From an uncultured Pelagibacteraceae bacterium (GTDB taxonomy: Bacteria > Pseudomonadota > Alphaproteobacteria > Pelagibacterales > Pelagibacteraceae), in assembly GCA_902613915.1 (NCBI GenBank), contig CACMJB010000003.1, positions 79,214-122,042 on the forward strand: a stretch of 42,829 nt of DNA, given 5' to 3'. This document shows, piece after piece, positions 37,701 through 42,829 of this stretch. The notes under the pieces were generated by a model that worked only from the letters and a program-made list of their open reading frames with translations, was not told where the DNA came from and searched no databases. Positions within the stretch are counted from its first letter, which is position 1, and each line of letters opens with the position of its first letter. Both the position numbers and the translations under genes were made by a program.

Positions 37701-38190
37701 TAACAATGCAAAAGAGGGATTAGTTGCTGGCACTATAATGTCAATTCAAGAGAAAAAAAGTGCAAAAGGGACTCCGTACGCTATAGTAAAATTTAGTGAC
37801 AAAAATTCTGAATTTGAATTATTCTTATTTGCTGAAATTTTAGTTTCAAATAGATCTATATTAAAAGAGTCGGAAACATTTGTTCTTACATTGCAAAAAG
37901 ATAATAATACTGCTGAGAATATTAAAAAAAGAATTAATATAAGGAAAATACTTCATTTGGATGACTTAATTAAAAAACCCTATTCAAAAGTAACTATCGA
38001 ATTAAAAAAAGATTTTAACATTGAGGAAATAAAAAAAATGCTTTCTAGTTCAGGAGAAACTAAAGTTAATTTAGTGATAAAAGATAAAAACAAAAAAATT
38101 TACTATTCATTGGAGAAATACAGAAAATTTGATTTAAATCATTTAAAAGCTCTAAAAGCCAAGGATTATGTGGAAAAAATAACTGTTTAG
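34771..38190 (+). CDS. dnaE: DNA polymerase III subunit alpha
   Basis: DnaE is the main replicative polymerase. The 1139-residue protein has an N-terminal PHP domain (VHTQYSICEGAIKIDEL), the palm with PVGPGRGSGAGSLVAYCLDI, catalytic Asp404 and Asp406 in PDFDIDF, a third Asp561 in VKFDLLGLKTLTVID, a thumb/finger region with GFNKSHAAAYALIAYQTAFL, a helix-hairpin-helix region and a C-terminal OB fold (VAGTIMSIQEKKSAKGTPYA). The first PHP metal motif is degenerate, as in E. coli, so intrinsic proofreading is unlikely. The start overlaps lolD by 11 nt. It ends the long nuo-dnaE string. Confidence 0.98.
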   Translation: MPVSNKNFNNIKVHTQYSICEGAIKIDELADYCKANKIKSLGLADSYNLCGALEFSEKLSKVGTQPIIGTQINLKAKGVIGKVTLYATTEVGYKNLTKLSSKSYLDSSLTDEPACDINDLIQNNKDLILLTGNYLNFFGKLYYKNKSKDLEEILNTLKKNFNDNRLYIEIQRHSEDQEKNFENYLLEISKKLNLPLIASQEIFYLDQDMYEAHDALVCIGEKNFIDDTNRFKYSNQHFVKPSNDLKTLYSDIPEALENNYNFHLRFNFKPKKSKPILPSIEGGENISPEKELLRLAKIGLENRLNNFILKKESIQKEEQVIKKYEDRLFHEINIINSMDYASYFLIVSDYIKWAKKNSIPVGPGRGSGAGSLVAYCLDITDLDPIEFDLIFERFLNPDRISMPDFDIDFCEEKRDQVFEYLKTKYKNGVAHIITFGKLKARMALRDVGRVLGLSYGHVDRICKMVPFDPSRPLTLQESIDREPRFKEEIKSNAKVKKLLELSLKLEGLNRNMATHAAGVVIAGNKLSEQFPLYIDHSSNLTLPSTQYDMYSSENAGLVKFDLLGLKTLTVIDKTIKRLKQKNINLDISKINQNDEKVFSLLSTGETTGLFQLESAGMRDAIRQMKPNKFDDIIALVALYRPGPMSNIPVYNDCKNGIKEPDYIHPTLKEILKSTYGIIIYQEQVMQIAQILAGFTAGEADILRRAMGKKKKAELDKQKERFINGAIKNGIAKDVANFVFTKIEPFAQYGFNKSHAAAYALIAYQTAFLKTYYKEDFIAATMSTELTSTSKLREFVEELKKLNIKIINPSINESFPDFRATDGKIFYGLGAIKNVGYEAISNIVNEREKNGKFKSFTDFMNRVNSKDINKLQLEGLVKAGVFDVFEKDRNKIMVSIPKIIQNVKNINEDKESRQTNLFINSESEEGAFVFQHSTPWKKKKLLSEEFNAIGFYLTDHPHNEFEEIFTQFNIKTYNEFYANNAKEGLVAGTIMSIQEKKSAKGTPYAIVKFSDKNSEFELFLFAEILVSNRSILKESETFVLTLQKDNNTAENIKKRINIRKILHLDDLIKKPYSKVTIELKKDFNIEEIKKMLSSSGETKVNLVIKDKNKKIYYSLEKYRKFDLNHLKALKAKDYVEKITV

Positions 38191-38308
38191 ACTGTTGATT
38201 TTTTACCTTGATTGTATATATGTGTTCTTATTTCGCACACAGTTATAAGGGCAGTGCCCTACCGGTCCATTTTTTGGAGTTACTGTGGTGGATTAACCGG
38301 GAAAATTA
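38191..38308 (+). ncRNA. Structured 5' leader of rpsB (candidate S2 autoregulatory element)
   Basis: The 118-nt gap before rpsB holds a possible promoter (TTGATT 38195-38200, TATATG 38217-38222) and a G+C-rich stretch unusual for this genome. Possible pairings are: AGGGC (38248-38252) with GCCCT (38256-38260) around AGT; TCCA (38266-38269) with TGGA (38275-38278); CAGT (38252-38255) with ACTG (38282-38285), which excludes the first; and CCGGT (38262-38266) with ACCGG (38296-38300). The last would cover the weak GGGA ribosome site at 38299-38302. Structured rpsB leaders are known in alphaproteobacteria, where S2 is thought to repress its own operon. Pairings were found by eye and not energy-tested. 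Confidence 0.6.
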
Positions 38309-39055
38309 ATGAACGTACCAAAAGTAGACATAAAACAATTATTGGAAGCTGGAGTACACCTAGGTCACAAAACATTAAGGTGGAACCCAAAAATGAAGAG
38401 ATACATTTTTGGAGAGAAAAATTCTATACACATTATTGATTTGACTCAAACAGTTGATTTTATAAAAAATGCATTAACACAAGTCCATAAAGTTATAGCA
38501 AGCGGAGGAAAACTTCTAGTTGTTTCAACTAAAAAACAAGCGTCTGAACAAATAAGTGATCTTGCAAAAGAAACCGGTCAATATTTTGTTAATTATAGAT
38601 GGCTTGGAGGAATGCTTACAAATTGGAACACAATACAAAATTCTATAAAAAGACTAAAAAAATTAGACGATCAATTATCAAAAGAAAATCTTGGATTTAC
38701 AAAAAAAGAGATACTTAAATTTGGTAAAGAAAAAGAGAAACTTCAAAGGTCGTTGGGTGGAATTTCAGAAATGAAAAAAACACCTGATCTAATATTTATA
38801 ATTGATACGAATATAGAGTCACTTGCAGTGGCAGAGGCAAAAAAACTAGGTATACCTATAATAGCTGTTTTAGATACAAATTCAGATCCTACAGGCATCG
38901 ATTACCCAATCCCAGGCAATGATGATGCAAGAAGATCTATAAATTTATACTGTGAACTAATAAAAGATACAATTAAAGATGCCGAAAAGTTTATTAAAGA
39001 TCCTAATGATAAGTCCGATCAAAAAAACTCTAATAAAATTAAAGAAAAAAAATAA
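38309..39055 (+). CDS. rpsB: 30S ribosomal protein S2
   Basis: The 248-residue S2 has its family signatures: [17 protein letters not shown] near the N-terminus, [22 protein letters not shown], and the late [21 protein letters not shown] Lys-rich tail closes the protein. S2 is added late in 30S assembly. The gene has a long structured leader and is followed by tsf after 19 nt. Confidence 0.98.
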   Translation: MNVPKVDIKQLLEAGVHLGHKTLRWNPKMKRYIFGEKNSIHIIDLTQTVDFIKNALTQVHKVIASGGKLLVVSTKKQASEQISDLAKETGQYFVNYRWLGGMLTNWNTIQNSIKRLKKLDDQLSKENLGFTKKEILKFGKEKEKLQRSLGGISEMKKTPDLIFIIDTNIESLAVAEAKKLGIPIIAVLDTNSDPTGIDYPIPGNDDARRSINLYCELIKDTIKDAEKFIKDPNDKSDQKNSNKIKEKK

Positions 39056-39074
39056 ACTCAAACTGAAGAATTAG

Positions 39075-39941
39075 ATGTCAAATAAAGATTTATTAGACAA
39101 TATAAAAAAGCTTAGAGAATTAACTGGCGTAGGTTTTAAAGATTGCAAAATTGCAATAGATGAAACTAAAGGTGATATAGAAAAGTCAATTGAATTTTTG
39201 AGAAAAAAAGGAATAGCTAAGGCTTCTAAAAAAATGAGCAGAACTGCTTCTGAAGGCTTGGTATTAGTTAAAGAGGAGGCAGGCAAAGCTGCATTAATTG
39301 AAATCAATAGCGAAACAGATTTTGTTGCTAAAAACCAAAATTTTATAAATTTTTGTAAAGAACTTTCTGAGATAAATTTTAAAGTAAAGAGCGATATGAA
39401 GAGATTAAACGACACTCAGATGGAGAATGGAATTTTAGTTAAAGATAATTTAGTAAATTTAATCGCGAAAATTGGTGAAAAAATTACAATTAGAAGAGCT
39501 GATTATTACGATAATAATGATGGACAAAATTTTTTTTATGTTCATTCTGCTTTAGATAAAGGAATAGGCAAAATTATTTCATTAGTTAAGTTAGATGGAA
39601 TTGTTCAAGGGAAAAATGATATTATTGGAAATAAAATCGCTATGCATATAGCTGCATCAAATCCATTAGCTCTAGATAAAGATGGGATCGATAAAAAAAT
39701 TGTCGACAAAGAATTAGAAATAATTAAAGCAGAAATTACCAATTCAGGCAAACCTTTAGAAATGGCTGAAAAAATTTCAAAAGGAAAAATATCAAAATTT
39801 TTAAATGACAATTCACTTCTTAATCAAATTTGGATTATGGACCCCAAAAAAAAAGTCACAGATATCCTGAAAGAAAATTCAGTTGCTCAAGAGCTAAAAA
39901 TTATTAGTTTTATAAGATATAAAGTAGGTGAAGGAATCTAA
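39075..39941 (+). CDS. tsf: Elongation factor Ts
   Basis: EF-Ts recharges EF-Tu by exchanging GDP for GTP. The 288-residue protein starts with the UBA-like domain (LRELTGVGFKDCKIAIDET), followed by SEGLVLVKEEAGKAALIEIN and the conserved SETDFVAKNQNFINF, which contacts EF-Tu. A MHIAASNPLALDKDGID block lies in the C-terminal subdomain. Length is normal. It stops 2 nt before frr; the usual pyrH between them is missing. Confidence 0.97.
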   Translation: MSNKDLLDNIKKLRELTGVGFKDCKIAIDETKGDIEKSIEFLRKKGIAKASKKMSRTASEGLVLVKEEAGKAALIEINSETDFVAKNQNFINFCKELSEINFKVKSDMKRLNDTQMENGILVKDNLVNLIAKIGEKITIRRADYYDNNDGQNFFYVHSALDKGIGKIISLVKLDGIVQGKNDIIGNKIAMHIAASNPLALDKDGIDKKIVDKELEIIKAEITNSGKPLEMAEKISKGKISKFLNDNSLLNQIWIMDPKKKVTDILKENSVAQELKIISFIRYKVGEGI

Positions 39942-39943
39942 AA

Positions 39944-40504
39944 GTGAGTAATCATTTTGAAGAAAAAAATTATTCATCAAAAATGGATAAAAGTATCCAG
40001 TCTTTAAAAAAAGATATTTCAACTCTAAGAACTGGCAGAGCGAATACAAATATGCTTGATACTATTAAAGTAGATGTTTACGGTCAGCTTATGCCTATCA
40101 ACCAATTAGCTACAATTAGCGTCCCTGAAGCAAGATTAATTTCAATACAAGTTTGGGATAAAGTCAATACAAGCTTAATAGAAAGCGCAATCCAAAAATC
40201 TGAGCTTGGAATAAATCCACAAATAGATGGACAAATGATAAGATTAAGAATTCCAGATTTAACAGAAGAAAGAAGAAACGACTTAATAAAAGTACTTAAA
40301 AACATGGGTGAAAAAAGTAAAGTCGCAATTAGAAATATTAGAAGAGAAGCGAATGAAGAGCTTAAAAAAAAACATAAAGAAAAAATAGTTTCAGAGGATG
40401 AAGGTAAAAATTACGAAAAAAATATACAAAAACTTACTGATACAAATATAGAAAATATTGAAAAAATTTTATCTGAGAAAGAAAAAGAGATAAGTCAAAT
40501 ATGA
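39944..40504 (+). CDS. frr: Ribosome recycling factor
   Basis: RRF, with EF-G, splits the post-termination ribosome. The 186-residue protein shows the three-helix bundle pattern, with LRTGRANTNMLDTIKVDVYG, the beta domain LATISVPEARLISIQVWDK, and the conserved RIPDLTEERRNDLIKVLKNM. It begins with GTG at 39944, 2 nt after the tsf stop. It overlaps uppS by 4 nt. Confidence 0.98.
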   Translation: MSNHFEEKNYSSKMDKSIQSLKKDISTLRTGRANTNMLDTIKVDVYGQLMPINQLATISVPEARLISIQVWDKVNTSLIESAIQKSELGINPQIDGQMIRLRIPDLTEERRNDLIKVLKNMGEKSKVAIRNIRREANEELKKKHKEKIVSEDEGKNYEKNIQKLTDTNIENIEKILSEKEKEISQI

Positions 40505-41169
40505 ACACTCTCGACCATATTGCCTTTATAATGGACGGCAATGGAAGGTGGGGAGAGATTAAAAAAAAAAGTAGAAACTTTGGTCATTTAAAGGGACTAG
40601 AAACAGTAAAAAAAGTTGTTAAAAGTTCAATTGATTTAAAAATTCCTGTAATAACGTTTTTTGTTTTTTCATCTGAAAATTGGAAAAGACCTAAAACAGA
40701 AGTAGAATATTTATTTGGATTAATTAAAAATTATTTTACTAAAGAAATCAAAAATGTCATTAGACAAGGAATAAAATTAAATATCATAGGGGAATTAAAA
40801 GAATTACCTAAAGACGTAAGAAAAACTTTATATAAAAGCATGTCTCTAACAAAAAAAAACAAAAAAATTCAAGTGAATTTAGCAATAAATTATGGATCAA
40901 AAAAGGAAATAGTAAATACTATAAAAAAAATTAAAACAAAAATTTCAATAAATAATTTTGAAAAAAATCACTATACCAAATATTTGCCTGATCCTGATAT
41001 ACTAATAAGGACAGGTGGCCACCAAAGATTAAGCAATTTTTTATTGTGGCAATTAGCTTATGCTGAAATTTTTTTTTTAAAAAAATTATGGCCTGATTTT
41101 AATGTTATTGATTTAAAACGTATAATCAAAAAATTTAACAAGATAAAAAGAAATTTTGGAGCAATATGA
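40501..41169 (+). CDS. uppS: Isoprenyl transferase (undecaprenyl diphosphate synthase)
   Basis: UppS extends farnesyl diphosphate with isopentenyl units to make the C55 carrier for cell-wall and surface glycans. The 222-residue cis-prenyltransferase has IMDGNGRW with catalytic Asp12, the FSSENWKRPKTEV loop and the C-terminal LSNFLLWQLAYAEIFF with its metal-linked Glu. One conserved position differs: the usual GExR in the RTGG segment reads RTGGHQRLSNF, with His174 where Glu is nearly universal. The protein is about 30 residues shorter than the E. coli enzyme. It overlaps frr and cdsA by 4 nt each. Confidence 0.95.
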   Translation: MNTLDHIAFIMDGNGRWGEIKKKSRNFGHLKGLETVKKVVKSSIDLKIPVITFFVFSSENWKRPKTEVEYLFGLIKNYFTKEIKNVIRQGIKLNIIGELKELPKDVRKTLYKSMSLTKKNKKIQVNLAINYGSKKEIVNTIKKIKTKISINNFEKNHYTKYLPDPDILIRTGGHQRLSNFLLWQLAYAEIFFLKKLWPDFNVIDLKRIIKKFNKIKRNFGAI

Positions 41170-41819
41170 TTACAAAAAATTTTAAAGAAAGATTAACAAC
41201 TTCTTTATTATTAATTTTTCTAACTATATTAATTTTTAATTATAAATTTTTATTTGTTTATACCCTTATTATTTTAGGTATTTTATCTATTATTGAATTT
41301 TTTAATCTCAATAAAAGAATTTTTAAAAAAAATATATCCATTTTTATTTTGAATTTTTTTTTTATTTTTTATGTATTTATTTTTTGTCTAATAATAAGTA
41401 TTTTCTATAATTATTTTCATCTAAAGATTATTATATTTTCAATATTATTATGTTGTATCGCCTCAGATATCGGTGGTTATTTTGTTGGTAAAATTTTAAA
41501 AGGTCCAAAGATATCAAAAATTAGTCCAAATAAAACAATTTCAGGTTCAATTGGATCAATATTTTTTTCATGTATATTTCTATCTTTTTTTTACTTTTAT
41601 TTGCTGAATAAAATTCATTTAGAGTATTTTATTATAGGAACTTTAACTTCAATTTTTTGCCAAATAGGAGATTTATTATTTTCTTTAATGAAAAGAAAAG
41701 CAAACTTAAAAGATACAAGTAACTATTTGCCAGGGCACGGTGGAATTTTAGATAGGATAGATGGTATACTTTTAGGTCTACCGTTTGGTATTTTATCGAT
41801 AATAATATTTTTACCATAA
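41166..41819 (+). CDS. cdsA: Phosphatidate cytidylyltransferase
   Basis: CdsA makes CDP-diacylglycerol, the branch-point of phospholipid synthesis. The 217-residue protein has several hydrophobic spans and, near its end, the family signature: SLMKRKANLKDTSNYLPGHG followed by GILDRIDG. CIASDIGGYFVGKILKGPKI and ISPNKTISGSIGSI are the other conserved blocks. It is shorter than the E. coli enzyme (285), with fewer N-terminal spans, as is common in compact genomes. The start overlaps uppS by 4 nt (ATGA) and the stop shares a base with dxr. Confidence 0.95.
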   Translation: MITKNFKERLTTSLLLIFLTILIFNYKFLFVYTLIILGILSIIEFFNLNKRIFKKNISIFILNFFFIFYVFIFCLIISIFYNYFHLKIIIFSILLCCIASDIGGYFVGKILKGPKISKISPNKTISGSIGSIFFSCIFLSFFYFYLLNKIHLEYFIIGTLTSIFCQIGDLLFSLMKRKANLKDTSNYLPGHGGILDRIDGILLGLPFGILSIIIFLP

Positions 41820-42829
41820 TGATTAAAACAATTTCTATTCTTGGCTCTACAGGTTCAATTGGGCTTACATCTTTGGATATTATAGAAAAAAAAAAAAATT
41901 TTTTTAAGGTTTATTTATTATCAGCTAATAAAAATTATAAGCTAATTACGAGACAAATAAAAAAATATAAACCAAGTATTTTTGTTATAGGCAATTATTC
42001 AATTTTTAAAAAAGTTTCTAAAGCATATAAGAGTAAAAAAACTTTAATAGTAAATCAAATTGATCATAATTTTATAAAAAAAAAAACTGATATTACTATT
42101 GCAGCAATACCAGGCATTGCAGGATTGTTACCTACCATCAAAATGATTGAGAAAAGCAAAAAAGTTTTAATAGCAAACAAAGAGTCAGTTATATGTGGTT
42201 GGAACTTAATTAAAAAAGCAGCAAGTAAAAATCAAACTTCTATTATACCAGTAGACTCTGAACATTTTTCTATTTACAAGCTTTTAGAGAACAATCAATA
42301 CAATCAAATTAGAAAAATTTATATAACAGCCTCTGGCGGACCATTTTTAAACTTAGACCCAAAAAAATTTAAAAATATAAAAGTTCATCAAGCTTTAAAA
42401 CATCCAAAATGGAAAATGGGAAAAAAAATTTCAATAGACTCTGCAACTCTAATGAATAAAATGTTAGAATTAATTGAGGCTGAAAAAATTTTTAAAATTC
42501 CACTAGAAAAAATAGAAATTCTAATTCATCCAAATTCTATTGTTCATGCTATCGTAAGCTTAAAAAACGGGATAAATAAACTTTTATACCATAGCACATC
42601 TATGACTGTTCCATTAGCTAATGCAATTTTTGATGGCAAACTATCTATTGATGATTTTATGTCAAAAAACTTCTCCTATAAAAAAAAAGATGAAATGCTT
42701 AATCAGTTTAATTTCAAAAAAGTAAATAAAAAAATATTTCCAATTATTATCATTAAAAATAGACTAAACGAATACCCCTCTACTCCAATAATAATTAATG
42801 CTAGCAATGAAATTTTAGTACAGAAATTT
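41819..42829 (+). CDS. dxr: 1-deoxy-D-xylulose 5-phosphate reductoisomerase, 3' partial
   Basis: Dxr converts DXP to 2-C-methylerythritol 4-phosphate, the committed step of the non-mevalonate isoprenoid pathway that feeds UppS. The frame runs 337 residues to the window edge, so about 50 C-terminal residues are missing. Visible motifs are the NADPH loop ILGSTGSIG (residues 7-15), IANKES, metal ligands Asp146 and Glu148 in PVDSEHFS, the flexible-loop region TASGGPF, MGKKISIDSATLMNK, LELIEAEKIF, and IHPNSIVHAIV. The N-terminal domain is Lys/Ile-rich, with a poly-A tract coding for Lys near 41886-41900. The ATG shares a base with the cdsA stop (TAATG). Confidence 0.96.
   Translation, partial: MIKTISILGSTGSIGLTSLDIIEKKKNFFKVYLLSANKNYKLITRQIKKYKPSIFVIGNYSIFKKVSKAYKSKKTLIVNQIDHNFIKKKTDITIAAIPGIAGLLPTIKMIEKSKKVLIANKESVICGWNLIKKAASKNQTSIIPVDSEHFSIYKLLENNQYNQIRKIYITASGGPFLNLDPKKFKNIKVHQALKHPKWKMGKKISIDSATLMNKMLELIEAEKIFKIPLEKIEILIHPNSIVHAIVSLKNGINKLLYHSTSMTVPLANAIFDGKLSIDDFMSKNFSYKKKDEMLNQFNFKKVNKKIFPIIIIKNRLNEYPSTPIIINASNEILVQKF

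Noticed and set aside
38212-38439. 75-codon plus-strand frame across the rpsB leader and start
   Set aside because: It overlaps the structured leader and runs out of frame into rpsB; the peptide shows no conserved pattern and the stretch is better explained as regulatory RNA.
39071-39415. 114-codon minus-strand open frame over the start of tsf
   Set aside because: Fully antisense to the conserved EF-Ts N-terminus; composition typical of a shadow frame.
39942-39943. Degraded pyrH remnant between tsf and frr
   Set aside because: Only 2 nt separate the two genes, so nothing of pyrH remains.
1-42829. CRISPR arrays, insertion sequences, phage genes or tRNA-flanked integration
   Set aside because: No regularly spaced repeats, transposase or integrase motifs, and no duplicated tRNA 3' ends were seen on reading through; the only accessory-looking patch is the glycan module at 10014-13515.

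Overview
The window is a strongly A+T-rich, very compact alphaproteobacterial chromosome segment. Gene content and order fit the SAR11 / Pelagibacterales group: a suf end next to glnA, a tRNA-Leu-tig-clpP-clpX-lon block, tandem tRNA-Val/tRNA-Asp before a full nuoA-N operon, a birA-coaX-rnj-DUF1467-proS-lolC-lolD-dnaE tail, and rpsB-tsf-frr-uppS-cdsA-dxr. Genus-level placement is inference from composition and synteny; there is no rRNA gene here. Intergenic space is minimal, many genes overlap by 1-17 nt, and I see no insertion sequence, prophage, CRISPR array or long repeat.

Layout. (1) 1-632: the end of a SUF iron-sulfur operon (partial SufT-like protein, A-type carrier), running convergently into glnA (629-2035, minus). 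(2) 2165-4109: an EamA-type transporter translationally coupled to a polyprenyl-phosphate sugar-1-phosphate transferase. (3) 4139-10006: tRNA-Leu(UAG), trigger factor, ClpP, ClpX and Lon, a protein-quality-control block; lon has a candidate heat-shock promoter almost abutting its start codon. (4) 10014-14023: an accessory patch with a family 17 glycosyltransferase, an 852-residue three-part sugar-nucleotide enzyme (SDR + cupin + C-methyltransferase) and a zinc-ribbon membrane protein. (5) 14122-14292: tRNA-Val(UAC) and tRNA-Asp(GUC). (6) 14436-38190: 22 co-directional genes with no gap above 8 nt, comprising complete respiratory complex I followed by biotin ligase, pantothenate kinase, RNase J, a small membrane protein, prolyl-tRNA synthetase, the Lol ABC transporter and DNA polymerase III alpha. 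(7) 38191-42829: a structured rpsB leader, then translation genes (S2, EF-Ts, RRF), the undecaprenyl and CDP-diacylglycerol steps, and a dxr truncated by the window end.

Most of the window is housekeeping. The least ordinary item is the 852-residue fusion at 10957-13515, which joins a CapF-like SDR-cupin architecture to a TylC3/NovU-type sugar C-methyltransferase in one uninterrupted frame and lies divergent from a glycosyltransferase. This suggests a short pathway for an unusual, possibly C-methylated, surface sugar. Other points worth checking are the near-leaderless starts of lon and of tig (7 nt after a tRNA), the rpsB leader with competing pairings, the absence of pyrH between tsf and frr, and a substituted conserved glutamate in UppS.
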